Assembly (NCBI RefSeq): GCF_008085905.1
Contig: NZ_VSFF01000007.1
Location: forward strand, 434,001-498,000
Length of the DNA: 64,000 bases
Reading direction: 5' to 3'
Source of the DNA: Actinomadura syzygii
GTDB lineage: Bacteria; Actinomycetota; Actinomycetes; Streptosporangiales; Streptosporangiaceae
The translations under genes and the position numbers were made by a program. A model generated the notes under the pieces. That model saw only the letters and a list, made by a program, of their open reading frames with translations, had not been told where the DNA came from and did no database searches. Shown piece after piece: positions 42,065-50,752 of this stretch (position 1 is its first letter; every line of letters begins with the position of its first letter).

Positions 42065-42653
42065 CGCGGCCGCCGCATCCGGCGACTCCTCCGCGCTGAC
42101 GGTCAAGATCCTCGTCGCCGGCGGTTTCGGCGTCGGCAAGACGACCCTGGTGAGCGCGGTGAGCGAGATCCGCCCGCTGCGCACCGAGGAGGCCCTGACC
42201 GAGAAGAGCATCGGGATCGACGACACCACGGCCGTCGCCAACAAGACGACGACGACCGTGGCGATGGACTTCGGGCGGATCACGCTGCCGAACGGCCTCG
42301 TGCTGTTCGTCTTCGGCACGCCCGGCCAGGACCGCTTCTGGTTCATGTGGGACGAACTGGCGAAGGGCGCGCTCGGCGCGGTCGTCCTGGTGGACACCCG
42401 GCGGCTCGCCGACTGCTTCGCCTCGGTCGACTACTTCGAGCGGCGCGGCGTCCCGTTCATCATCGGGGTCAACAAGTTCGACGGGGCGGGGCAGCACTCG
42501 CCGGACCAGGTCCGCGACGCCCTCGACCTGTCGCCCGACATCCCGGTCATCACCTGCGACGTGCGCGACAGGGAGGACGCCAAGCGCGTCCTCATCACGC
42601 TCGTCGAGCACATCATGCGGACGATGAGCGCCCGCCAGACGATCAGCTACTGA
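42045..42653 (+). CDS. conservon small GTPase (CvnD)
   Basis: The 202-residue Ras-like GTPase has P-loop G-G-F-G-V-G-K-T-T-L, switch II G-T-P-G-Q-D-R-F, and base recognition N-K-F-D. The segment between (TEKSIGIDDTTAVANKTTTTVAMDFGRI) is the family's switch I zone. It overlaps the DUF742 gene by 20 bp, completing the kinase-roadblock-DUF742-GTPase order. CvnD proteins switch between membrane and cytosol states in signalling. A strong terminator follows. Confidence 0.92.
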   Translation: MESVRSDAAAASGDSSALTVKILVAGGFGVGKTTLVSAVSEIRPLRTEEALTEKSIGIDDTTAVANKTTTTVAMDFGRITLPNGLVLFVFGTPGQDRFWFMWDELAKGALGAVVLVDTRRLADCFASVDYFERRGVPFIIGVNKFDGAGQHSPDQVRDALDLSPDIPVITCDVRDREDAKRVLITLVEHIMRTMSARQTISY

Positions 42654-42689
42654 GCGTCCGGGCGGCGTCCGCCGCCCGGACGCCGCCCG

Positions 42690-42716
42690 GCCCCCGCCCG
42701 CTCATCGGGCGGGGGC
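42690..42716 (+). terminator. conservon terminator
   Basis: GCCCCCGCCCG and CGGGCGGGGGC form a perfect 11-bp stem with a 5-nt loop followed by TT, 36 bp after the GTPase stop. Confidence 0.85.
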
Positions 42717-42734
42717 TTCGGCGTCCTCCCGGCG

Positions 42735-43430
42735 TCATGCGCGGAAGTCGGCGAAGTCGAAGCCGGGCGCGACGACGCAGCTCACGAGCACCTCGTCCGG
42801 TCCGGCGGGGCGCGCCGCCTGCCAGCGGCCGGGCGGGACGAGCGCCTGCGGGACCTGGCCGTCCGCCACGTCAGCGCCGAGCGTGATCCGCTCGGGCTCC
42901 GCGCCCGGCCGGTCCCCGTCCCCGCCGAGGAACAGCGACAGCGGACCGCCCCGGTGCCACAGCCACAGCTCCGCCGACCGGACGGAGTGCCACATCGACT
43001 CCTCGCCGGGCGGCAGCAGGAAGTAGATGGCGGTCGCGGCGGCGCGCTCGCCCGGGTAGCCCTTCGGGACGAAGGACACCTCCGACCGCCACGTCTCCCG
43101 GTACCAGCCGCCCTCGGGGTGGGGGAGGAGGTCCAGGGCCCCGGCGGTGGCGGGGCGGTCCAGCAGCGCGACGTGCCGCCCGTCCGGGGCGCGCCGCAGG
43201 TAGCGGACGCGGGACGCCGCCGTCCGGTCGATCACCCCGCGCGCCGGGACCGCGCCGGGCGGCGGGTCGAGCGTGACGGCGACGACCTGCCCGCCGTCCG
43301 CGAAGACGTCGTCGGCGACGGCCAGGGCGCCGGGTTCGTCGTCGGGCGCCCACACCGCCCCCGCGTCGGAGAGGGCGAACCCCGGGCCGGGCTGGGCGAG
43401 CCAGCCGTCGAGCGTCGTGAGGAGCAGCAC
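42735..43430 (-). CDS. cupin (DUF985) domain protein with N-terminal extension
   Basis: The 231-residue protein has a C-terminal DUF985-type cupin (about 95-225): LLPHPEGGWYRETWRSEVSF, AATAIYFLLPPGEESMWHSVRSAELWLWHRGGPL, and VPPGRWQAARP. The N-terminal third (about 1-92) is a separate domain ending in VRYLRRAPDGRHVALLDRP; I do not recognise it with confidence. Cupin metal ligands are sparse, and the substrate is unknown. It lies 10 bp downstream of the dehydrogenase gene on the same strand, so they may be an operon. Confidence 0.72.
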   Translation of the reverse strand: MLLLTTLDGWLAQPGPGFALSDAGAVWAPDDEPGALAVADDVFADGGQVVAVTLDPPPGAVPARGVIDRTAASRVRYLRRAPDGRHVALLDRPATAGALDLLPHPEGGWYRETWRSEVSFVPKGYPGERAAATAIYFLLPPGEESMWHSVRSAELWLWHRGGPLSLFLGGDGDRPGAEPERITLGADVADGQVPQALVPPGRWQAARPAGPDEVLVSCVVAPGFDFADFRA

Positions 43431-43440
43431 CCGACCGAGC

Positions 43441-44382
43441 CTAGTCCTCCGCGGTGAGGACGATCTTGCCGGAGACCCGGCCGGTCTCGCCCCGCTCGTG
43501 CGCCCTCGCCGCGTCCGCGAGCGGGAACACCGAGTCGATCTCGACGCGCAGCGCGCCGGACGCGGCCAGCTCGGCGATCCGCGTCAGCGCGTGGTGGTCG
43601 GGCTCGACGAGCAGCGACTCGGCCCGGACGCCCGCCGCCGCTGCGTCCATCTCGGCGGGACGGCTGAGCACCAGCGACACCAGCACGCCGCCCGGACGCA
43701 GGACGCGCAGCGACCGGGGCCCGTAGTCGCCGCCGATGGTGTCGACGACGACGTCCACGTCCTTGACGGCCTCGGCGAAGTCGGACGCGCGGTAGTCGAC
43801 GGGCTCGTCCACGCCGATGCCGCGCAGGAAGTCGTGCTTGGGGGCGCTCGCCGTCCCGATGACGTACGCGCCGTGCGCCTTGGCGATCTGCGCGGCCAGG
43901 TGCCCGACCCCTCCGGCCGCCGCGTGGACGAGGACGCGCTGCCCGTCCCGCACCCGCGCCGTGTCGACGACCGCCTGCCAGGCGGTGAGCGCGGCCAGCG
44001 GCAGCGCGCCCGCGTGCGCGTGGTCGATCCCGGCGGGCTTCGCGGTGAACGTCCGGGACGGCGCGGCGACGTACTCGGCGTACGCGCCGCCGCCGAACGG
44101 GTAGCGCAGCATCCCGAACACCTCGTCGCCCGGCTTGTGCAGCGTGACGCCGACGCCGGTCGCCTCCACGACGCCGGAGACGTCCCAGCCCAGGACGAAC
44201 GGCGGCCGCCCGAGGAACCCGCCGTCCGCCCGGAGCTTCCAGTCGGTCGGGTTGACCCCGGCGGCGCGCACCCTGACGAGCACCTCGGTGGGCCCCGGCT
44301 CCGGCCGCTCGGCCTCGACGAGCTTCAAGACCTCGGGCCCGCCGAGCGTGTCCTGACTGACCGCGCGCATCGTCTCGGCCAT
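43441..44382 (-). CDS. NADP-dependent zinc-type MDR oxidoreductase
   Basis: The 313-residue protein has LVRVRAAGVNPTDWKLRADGGF, PFVLGWDVSGVVEATG, HAAAGGVGHLAAQIAKAHGAYVIGTASAPKHDF, and ends in GETGRVSGKIVL. This is the quinone reductase/QorB-like MDR class without structural zinc. The reaction is a NADPH-dependent reduction of an enone or quinone; the substrate is unknown. ATG 44382 is preferred over a longer frame start at 44421. Confidence 0.85.
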   Translation of the reverse strand: MAETMRAVSQDTLGGPEVLKLVEAERPEPGPTEVLVRVRAAGVNPTDWKLRADGGFLGRPPFVLGWDVSGVVEATGVGVTLHKPGDEVFGMLRYPFGGGAYAEYVAAPSRTFTAKPAGIDHAHAGALPLAALTAWQAVVDTARVRDGQRVLVHAAAGGVGHLAAQIAKAHGAYVIGTASAPKHDFLRGIGVDEPVDYRASDFAEAVKDVDVVVDTIGGDYGPRSLRVLRPGGVLVSLVLSRPAEMDAAAAGVRAESLLVEPDHHALTRIAELAASGALRVEIDSVFPLADAARAHERGETGRVSGKIVLTAED

Positions 44383-44526
44383 GCGTCCTCCCCTGTCCGT
44401 GACCAACCTGTCCGTGATCAACCGTGCCGGTGATCGTCCTGCGGCCAGCCTTCCCGGCGCGCGCGGAACGGACGAGTGGCGAGATCGCCATCCTCCGTAA
44501 AGATCCGGCCAGCCGAGGGCCGGGCG

Positions 44527-45111
44527 TCAGTCCATCTCGGAGAGGCGGACCGGGTCGAACGCCATGGGGAACGGCCGGTCGAGCGCGACGGTCTCGCCGG
44601 AGCGCGCCTTGCCCGCCAGCTCGTAGCGGCCGTCCGCCAGTTCGAGCATCGTGATCAGGGGGCGCGGTTCGAGGTCGACGATCCAGTAGTGCGGGATGCC
44701 GGTGGCGGCGTACTCGTCCACCTTGTGGACGCGGTCGATCCGCTCGTTCACCGTGCGGGGCGTGACGACCTCGGCGACCAGGATGAGGTCGGGGCCGTAG
44801 TAGGTGCGGGTCCGGCGCTCCAGCGCGGCGCGGGCGACGTCGCGGCCCACGGCGAACACGTCCGGCTTGCGGACGCCCGCCGGGGTGGTGACGTCCTGCG
44901 GTGTCCCGGCGATGTGGACGTCGGCGCCCGCCTGCCGGGCCGCGTCCTTGAGGATGCCCCTGAGCTGCTCGGCGGCGTGGTCGTGCCACAGGTCGCCGGG
45001 CAGTTCGTGCAGCCAGCCGTCGGCGAGCTCGTGGCGGCGGCCGTCCTCGGGGAGCGCGTCGAGGTCGTACAGCGTGTACGGACCGTGCGCGCGGCCGAGC
45101 GTCCCGCCCAT
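44527..45111 (-). CDS. Uma2 family (DUF820) protein
   Basis: The 194-residue protein is a second Uma2 member: YTLYDLDALPEDGRRHELADGWLHELP, PAGVRKPDVFAV (catalytic Asp), LILVAEVVTPRTVNERIDRVHKVDEYAATGIPHYWIVDLEPRP. It has a complete PD-(D/E)XK-like set and is quite different from the copy at 9240. The ATG at 45111 has GAGGGGGGAC upstream; earlier in-frame codons are non-coding in character. Its biological role is unknown. Confidence 0.8.
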   Translation of the reverse strand: MGGTLGRAHGPYTLYDLDALPEDGRRHELADGWLHELPGDLWHDHAAEQLRGILKDAARQAGADVHIAGTPQDVTTPAGVRKPDVFAVGRDVARAALERRTRTYYGPDLILVAEVVTPRTVNERIDRVHKVDEYAATGIPHYWIVDLEPRPLITMLELADGRYELAGKARSGETVALDRPFPMAFDPVRLSEMD

Positions 45112-45454
45112 GATTCGTCCCCCCTCGGTCTGGGCCTTTTCCGAATCTAGCGGACGGACGTCCGGCCGGGCCGCAGGCTTGATCGCGCGTCGGGATGCGG
45201 GCAATGTCGCGAAAACCGAGGCGGCGGGCCGGGGCGGAGCGGGCGGGCCGCGCGGGTGCGGGCGGCCGCCCGCAGTCGTCCATATCCGGGGTTATGCCTA
45301 TAAGGGGGTGATCGAGGCAAAAGATCAGTTACGTCGCCCTTGAAGTGATAGAACGCTCCCGCGGCCCCACCGGCCGCCGTTCACCCGGATGTCCGTGCGG
45401 ACACCGGCGTGGCGCGATTTGATGGTGGTCCGACAGGACCGTGAAGGAGCGCGT
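45112..45454. other. divergent intergenic region, no gene
   Basis: The 343 bp between the Uma2 and propeller genes include a GC-rich half and an AT-richer stretch at 45285-45350 (TATAAG at about 45300 could be a -10 element). No coding sequence or clear palindrome is seen. Confidence 0.5.
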
Positions 45455-47941
45455 GTGACGGCGAGGACCCCGGAGCAGGACGAGGCCCCGCGGAGCGCCG
45501 ACGAGGGGCCGGGCGGCTCCCGCCGGGTCCGGCGGCGGCTGACCTTCGGCGTCGCCGGTGACCTCGCCGACATGCCCGCGGCGCTGTCGCCCTGGCAGCG
45601 CGCGTACGAGGCGTGGCGCGCCGCCGGGCTGTCCTGGGGCCACGGCGCGCCGCCGCGCGAGCCCGCCGCCGCCCGGCCGCGCGCCCCGCAGGAGCGCCCC
45701 GCCGTCCCGTCCGCGAAACCCGCTGGGAAACCGGCCGCGAAGCCCGCCGCGAAGGCGCGGCGGAAGGCGGCGGTCTCCGAGCCGGGGGACGTCCTGGTGG
45801 CCGGGCCGCCGCGCCCGCCGACGCCGCCGCTGATGCGGCGGCTGCGCTTTCGCGCCGCGATCGGTGTGACGCTCGTGCTGGGCGCCGCCTTCGTGGTCGT
45901 CGCCGTGTCCCAGGGCGAGGACGACGCCGCTCCCGGCCGTCCCGGCCTCCCGGCCCCGGTCGAGGCGGACGCGCTGTTCGCCGCCGACCCGGCCGCGGCG
46001 ACGGACGGGCTCGTCCAGAGCCTCGCCGCGGTGGCCGCCGACGCCGGGACGCTGGTCGCCGCGGGTACCGAGGGCGACCCCGACCCGGGGCGGGAGCGGC
46101 CGCAGTTCCTCGTCTCCGCGGACGCGGGCAAGACCTGGTCGCTCGCCCGGATCCGCACGCAGGACGGCGCGATGCCCCCGCTCGGCGAGATCCCGTCCCA
46201 CGTCGCGGGCGGCGGCGGCCGGTGGATGGCCGTCGGCCGGACGCCGAGCGGCGCCACCGTCGCCTGGACCAGCGCGGACGCCGAGACCTGGACGCGACTC
46301 CAGCCGTCCGCCGCCTTCAAGCCGACCGACCGGGTGAACGGCCTGGCCCGCACCGGCGGCGGCTTCGTCGCGGTCGGCGGCACGGCAGCCGGCCGGGCCG
46401 TCGTCTGGACCTCGCCGGACGGCCAGACCTGGCAGCGCGACGAGAGCCTCACGTGGATCGTCGGCCTCGACCGGGTGGCGTCGTCCGGCGGCGTGGTCGT
46501 CGCGCACGGGACGTATACGCGCAAGGTGACCACCAGGAAGGGCCGCAGGAAGGTCACCCGCACCGTGCGCGCCGAGGGTCTCTGGCGGTCCGCCGACGGG
46601 GGCCGCACCTGGACGGGCGTGAGCGTCCCGCAGGGGCAGGGCTCGTACGGGGAGACCCGGGGCCTCGCGGCCGGGCCGGGCGGCGGGTTCGCGACCGTCC
46701 GCGAGGGCAGGCGGACGACCGGCCCGAAGAAGCACCGCAGGACGGCCCGCTTCGGCGTCCTGTTCACCTCGCCGGACGGGCAGCGGTGGCAGGCCGTCAG
46801 CCGCTTCGGCGGCGGCGGGATCGAGCGGTTCGGCGGCGCGCCGTCCGGCCTCGCGGTCGTCGCGCGCGCCGCGAAGGGGTTCACGGTCCTGCGCAGCGGC
46901 GACGGGCGCACCTGGCAGCCGGGCGGCTCCGTGCCCGCCGGGGTGCGGACGAGCGCCGTCACGGTCGCGTCCGGCGGCGCGGTCGCGGTCGCGGGACGGC
47001 AGGGCGACGACGCCTACCTGTCCGGCGTGGACCTGCGGGGCGTGGCGGGCGCGGTCCGCGCGGAGCGGGCCGTCCGGGCGCTCGCCGCCGGTCCCGGCCG
47101 CGTGGTCGCGGTGGGCAGCACGAACGGCGGCGCGGCGATCTGGTCCGCGCCGGACGGGCGCGCCTGGACGCGGGCCGGGTTCCCCGCCACCGGCGGACGC
47201 CTCGCCGACGTCGTCCACGGGCCCAGGGGCTGGCTCGCGCTGGGCCGCACCGCCGCGTCCGGGCCGCTGGCGATGACGTCCCAGGACGGCGCGTCCTGGC
47301 AGAAGGCGGCCTTCCCCGCCGGACCGGCGCCGCTAGCGGTGGCGGCCGGCCCGTCCGGCTACGTCGCGGTCGGCGCGCGGGCGGCGTGGCGCTCGTCCGA
47401 CCTCGCCGCCTGGAGGTCCGCCCGCCTCGACGGCGTCGCCACCGCCGTGACCCTGGCCGCCGACAAGTACGTGGCGGTCGGCGGCAAGGGTGCGGGACCC
47501 GCCGCCTGGACGTCACCGGACGGCCGCGCCTGGACCCCGGCGAAGCTCCCGGAGGGACTCACCGGCCGCCTCACCCGGGTCGCCGCGCGCGGCGGCGTCC
47601 TCGTTGCGATCGGCGCGGGCGACGCGCCGCTGGTGTCCGCCGACGGCGGGACGACCTGGACTCCGCAGGTCCTCGGCGCGGGCCTCGTTCCGACGGCCGT
47701 CACCGCGACGCCGGGCGGCTTCGTCGCCGCCGCGGCCACGCCGGAGGGGGACGCGGTGGTGCTGGCGTCCGCGGAGGGCGTGTCCTGGCGCCGCCTCCAG
47801 GTGCCGGGCCTGTCCGGTCGGGGCGACCGGCGGCTCACCGCGCTGACCGCGATGGACGCGGGCGTGCTGGCCACCGGGACGACGACGGACGGCGGGCGCA
47901 CGGAGGCGCCGATGCTCTGGCAGGCGCGAATCCCGGGTTAG
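45455..47941 (+). CDS. membrane-anchored BNR/Asp-box beta-propeller protein
   Basis: The 828-residue protein has a cytosolic, Ala/Pro/Lys-rich N-terminal tail (about 1-130), one membrane helix (about 133-152), and an extracellular part built of many short repeats around S-A-D-x-x-x-T-W, S-P-D-G-Q-x-W and S-x-D-G-x-x-W Asp-boxes (about 180-820). The count suggests one large or two adjacent propellers. Asp-box propellers are found in sialidases and photosystem factors, but no catalytic residues are seen, so a structural or binding role is more likely. The GTG at 45455 has AAGGAG 5 nt upstream. Confidence 0.78.
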   Translation: MTARTPEQDEAPRSADEGPGGSRRVRRRLTFGVAGDLADMPAALSPWQRAYEAWRAAGLSWGHGAPPREPAAARPRAPQERPAVPSAKPAGKPAAKPAAKARRKAAVSEPGDVLVAGPPRPPTPPLMRRLRFRAAIGVTLVLGAAFVVVAVSQGEDDAAPGRPGLPAPVEADALFAADPAAATDGLVQSLAAVAADAGTLVAAGTEGDPDPGRERPQFLVSADAGKTWSLARIRTQDGAMPPLGEIPSHVAGGGGRWMAVGRTPSGATVAWTSADAETWTRLQPSAAFKPTDRVNGLARTGGGFVAVGGTAAGRAVVWTSPDGQTWQRDESLTWIVGLDRVASSGGVVVAHGTYTRKVTTRKGRRKVTRTVRAEGLWRSADGGRTWTGVSVPQGQGSYGETRGLAAGPGGGFATVREGRRTTGPKKHRRTARFGVLFTSPDGQRWQAVSRFGGGGIERFGGAPSGLAVVARAAKGFTVLRSGDGRTWQPGGSVPAGVRTSAVTVASGGAVAVAGRQGDDAYLSGVDLRGVAGAVRAERAVRALAAGPGRVVAVGSTNGGAAIWSAPDGRAWTRAGFPATGGRLADVVHGPRGWLALGRTAASGPLAMTSQDGASWQKAAFPAGPAPLAVAAGPSGYVAVGARAAWRSSDLAAWRSARLDGVATAVTLAADKYVAVGGKGAGPAAWTSPDGRAWTPAKLPEGLTGRLTRVAARGGVLVAIGAGDAPLVSADGGTTWTPQVLGAGLVPTAVTATPGGFVAAAATPEGDAVVLASAEGVSWRRLQVPGLSGRGDRRLTALTAMDAGVLATGTTTDGGRTEAPMLWQARIPG

Positions 47942-47953
47942 CGTTCAGCCGTT

Positions 47954-48034
47954 TCAGCCGTTGCAGCCGCAGGAGCAGCCCTTCGGGCACGAGCAGCCGT
48001 TGCCATGTCCGCAACTACAGTCTTTTTTCGTCAT
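47954..48034 (-). CDS. 26-residue Cys-rich metallothionein-like peptide
   Basis: An open frame on the minus strand codes for 26 residues beginning MTKKD, with 7 Cys and 1 His. The Cys are arranged as three C-S-C motifs plus one final C-x-C link, separated by Gly-rich turns. Such spacing is a metal-thiolate pattern, and the chance of it arising in a random frame is low. There is no strong Shine-Dalgarno sequence at the usual distance (a GAGG lies about 17 nt upstream), so translation is unproven. It lies 12 bp past the propeller gene stop and 123 bp downstream of the small membrane protein gene. Confidence 0.5.
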   Translation of the reverse strand: MTKKDCSCGHGNGCSCPKGCSCGCNG

Positions 48035-48105
48035 GAGCGGAAAGTAACCTCTGTCGCACTTTGGGGTCTATGCCCGGTGGCGCGACGGGGACCTGTCGCG
48101 GGGGA

Positions 48106-48145
48106 CACGGGCCGCCCCGGGGCGGGGAGTTCGAGACGGCCCGTG
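48106..48145 (-). terminator. possible terminator after the small membrane protein gene
   Basis: CACGGGCCG and CGGCCCGTG form a perfect 9-bp stem with a 22-nt loop, 12 bp after the stop. Confidence 0.4.
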
Positions 48146-48157
48146 ACCTGCCCGCGG

Positions 48158-48343
48158 CTAGGCGCGGATGTGGAGGTCCACGCCCAGCAGCACCAGGAAC
48201 CAGAGGAAGATCGCGAGCAGTGCGCTGCCCACGTGGCGGAGCAGGCTCACGTTGATGTAGCCCCGGTCCCAGGCAACGAACAGACCGATGATGATGTATA
48301 TGAGGCCGACCAAGCTGATGTGAGGCCGGTATCGGGTCGCCAT
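48158..48343 (-). CDS. small two-helix membrane protein
   Basis: The 61-residue protein has two hydrophobic segments (about residues 10-25 and 36-55) separated by a short loop with WDRGYINVSLLRH, ending in GVDLHIRA. No motif identifies its function. Its length, codon use and clear double membrane pattern suggest it is real. Similar short proteins are common in actinomycetes. Confidence 0.65.
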   Translation of the reverse strand: MATRYRPHISLVGLIYIIIGLFVAWDRGYINVSLLRHVGSALLAIFLWFLVLLGVDLHIRA

Positions 48344-48470
48344 AACGGCGCTCCTCCCGTCGGGGGGTGCGACGTCCGCTGAGGTGCCCGGCTGGCCGAC
48401 AGGAAAACGCGAGCCTTATTCAGGACTGGGCCTTGATGTCGTTTAGGGCGCGTCCGAAACTCGGGAGCCC

Positions 48471-50330
48471 CTATTTCCCGTCCATGTCGACGCGGACGAC
48501 CGTGGGATCGTGGTCGTCGGCCCGGTCGGCGAACTCGGCGGCGCGGTGCACGATGTCGAACTCGTGCGGGCGCCTGCGCAGCGACGGGCTGAGCAGGACG
48601 TGGTCGAGCGTCTCGGAGCCGCCCGCCGTCACCGCCGTGTACCGGTCGCCCGCGGGCAGCCCGGCCGGGAGGTCGGTCAGCCCGGCGCCGGACGCCAGCG
48701 TCCGCACCGGCGCGGACGTCTCCGCGTCGTTCAGCTCGCCCGCGACGATCACCATCGCGTCCGGGTCCGCCTTCCGGACGGACCGCACGAACCCCGCCAC
48801 CACCCGCGCCTGCGCCTCGCGCCGCCACAGCGTCGGCCGGGACGGCGGCTGCCGGCGGCCGAACGCCGGGTCGTCGTCGGCGGTCCTCGGATACCACTGG
48901 TTCGCGATCACGATGAGGGGACGGCCCCGCCACCGCAGCTCCCCGGCGAGCGGCTTGCGGGCGCCCGCCCACGCGGCGTTCCCGGGCGCGATCCGGCCGG
49001 GGCTGAGCGACAGCGCGACCGCGCCGTCCCGCCGGACGGCCGCGACCGGCGTGACGGCCGGATCGGGCCCCGCGGGCGGCGGGTCGTCGGCGAGCGGCTC
49101 CGCCGGGGCGGGACGGTCCACGAACGCGAGCCCGCGGTCGGTGCGGAACAGGAACCCGAGCCGCCGGTTGTCGCCCTTCGCGCCGCCGTCGGCGTTGTCG
49201 CGCGGGGCCACCGAGCGCCAGTCGTAGGCGGGGCCGCCCGCCGCGCTGATCGCGGTGATCAGCTGCGCGACGGTCTGGTCGGCGGTGACGGTGCCGTCGT
49301 CGTCCGGGCCGCTGTTGTCGCCGAGCCCGACCGCCACGACCAGGTCGGGGGAGCGCAGGCCGGCCACGATGTCGGCGGCGAGGTCGGTGAACCGGTCCGG
49401 CGGCGAGTCGGGGTTCAGGCCGCCGAGCCCGGCGGTGCCGACCGCCAGCTCGCCGGGGCGCTGCGCCCGCGTCGTCTCGCGGGACGGCCCGGCGGCGGCG
49501 CGCCGCGGCGTCGCGGCGAGCAGCAGGTGGTAGTCGCCGAAGGCGTAGTCGAGGACGCCGTCGTTCGGGCCCGGCAGCCGGTCGCCGACGTCCATCGCGG
49601 GCAGCGGGGCGAGCGCGTCGTCGAGGACGATCCGCGCCGGGTTCGCGCCGCCGTCATGGGCGGGGACGCCGCCGCGCGCCGTCCGCGGCCCGGCGCCCGC
49701 GCCCGCCGCGGGCAGCACCGGGACCTCGCCGTCGCGGGACGGCCCGGCCGCCACCGCGTCCCGCACCTCGACCCGCATGCCTTCGAGGGACTCGTAGAAG
49801 TCGAGCGCCGCGCGGCGCGGGTCGAACGCGCGGCCCTTCTCCACGTCGCCGCGCGGCCCGTCGATCACGCGGCCAGGCGGGCGCCGCCCGCCGGGTCCGA
49901 GCACGACGGGCGCGGGCAGCGGCACGCCGTGCGCGGTGACGGCGGTCGCGGAGGCGTCGATCTCGGTGCGGGTCAGCCCGCGGGACGCGGGGCCGCCGGG
50001 ACGGAACTCGGCGACCCGCCCGTCCACCCGGACGGCGTCGCCGACCGCCGCGCGGGGCCGCGTCCGGGTGAACACGAACACGCCCTCGGACGTCGCGTCG
50101 CTCCGGTCGGGGCGCGGGTCCTGCATCCAGAACCCGTTGCCGGTCAGCGCGGTCACGACGCCCGGGACCCCGGTGACGGCCGAGCCGGTCAGCGGGGAGA
50201 CGTGGGCCGCGCCCTGGACGTCCCTGATCCGGACGACGCCGGGCGGGGCCGCGGCGTGGGCCACGGGCGCCGCGGCGAGGGGCGCGACGAGGGCGGCGGC
50301 GGCCAGGACCGTCCCGAGACCGTGCACCAA
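48471..50330 (-). CDS. secreted endonuclease/exonuclease/phosphatase-fold protein with altered active site
   Basis: The 619-residue protein has a signal peptide (about 1-26), an OB-fold-like region (GVVTALTGNGFWMQDP, about 50-160), and an EEP domain to the end, as in actinomycete ExeM/NucH-like nucleases. Three catalytic positions are changed. The E of the usual E-x-x-D-N is G (VGLGDN). N-H-x-x-S is N-Q-W-Y-P. G-D-x-N is G-E-L-N. The DH of LDH and DHDP remain. The fold is kept but nuclease activity is doubtful. The ATG at 50330 follows from the signal peptide. Confidence 0.8.
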   Translation of the reverse strand: MVHGLGTVLAAAALVAPLAAAPVAHAAAPPGVVRIRDVQGAAHVSPLTGSAVTGVPGVVTALTGNGFWMQDPRPDRSDATSEGVFVFTRTRPRAAVGDAVRVDGRVAEFRPGGPASRGLTRTEIDASATAVTAHGVPLPAPVVLGPGGRRPPGRVIDGPRGDVEKGRAFDPRRAALDFYESLEGMRVEVRDAVAAGPSRDGEVPVLPAAGAGAGPRTARGGVPAHDGGANPARIVLDDALAPLPAMDVGDRLPGPNDGVLDYAFGDYHLLLAATPRRAAAGPSRETTRAQRPGELAVGTAGLGGLNPDSPPDRFTDLAADIVAGLRSPDLVVAVGLGDNSGPDDDGTVTADQTVAQLITAISAAGGPAYDWRSVAPRDNADGGAKGDNRRLGFLFRTDRGLAFVDRPAPAEPLADDPPPAGPDPAVTPVAAVRRDGAVALSLSPGRIAPGNAAWAGARKPLAGELRWRGRPLIVIANQWYPRTADDDPAFGRRQPPSRPTLWRREAQARVVAGFVRSVRKADPDAMVIVAGELNDAETSAPVRTLASGAGLTDLPAGLPAGDRYTAVTAGGSETLDHVLLSPSLRRRPHEFDIVHRAAEFADRADDHDPTVVRVDMDGK

Positions 50331-50402
50331 CCGCGCTCCATGACAACCTCGGACTCCGACAGGACGAGAAGGATGATACGCGCGGGCGGGCCGGCGGGCG
50401 CG

Positions 50403-50594
50403 TCACTCGTCGAGCGTCAGCGCGGCCTTCGGGCACGAGCGGACGGCGTGGCGGACGCGGTCGGCCTCCCCGGGCGGGACGTCCGGCCGGAGGATCCGGA
50501 GCTCGTCGTCGTCGTCGAGGTCGAAGACCTCGGGCGCGAGCCCGACGCACACGGCGTTCGCCTCGCACACCAGCGGGTCGACCCGTACTCTCAT
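50403..50594 (-). CDS. ferredoxin, [3Fe-4S] type
   Basis: The 63-residue protein has Cys10, Cys16 and Cys54 (the latter in C-P), with the VGLAPEVFDLDDDDELRI segment typical of P450-partner and related actinobacterial ferredoxins. Three Cys and the missing fourth Cys fit a [3Fe-4S] cluster. It could feed electrons to one of the P450 genes further right, which is inference. The ATG at 50594 is supported by GAAGAAG upstream. It is divergent from a methyltransferase gene. Confidence 0.85.
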   Translation of the reverse strand: MRVRVDPLVCEANAVCVGLAPEVFDLDDDDELRILRPDVPPGEADRVRHAVRSCPKAALTLDE

Positions 50595-50752
50595 CGCTTC
50601 TTCTCCGTTCCGGGACACCGTGCCCGCCAACCTACCGAACCGGGTTCGGGGCGCGCGCCGACCGCAAAAGTAGAACACGTTCCAGTCTGCTCGGGCAAGG
50701 CTCGCGCCGCACCGGACGATCTCGGATATGGTGCCCGCACGGAGGGAGATCG

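Noticed and set aside
45329..47218. Long minus-strand open frames opposite the propeller gene
   Set aside because: No family features; the plus-strand gene has Asp-box repeats and a good ribosome site.
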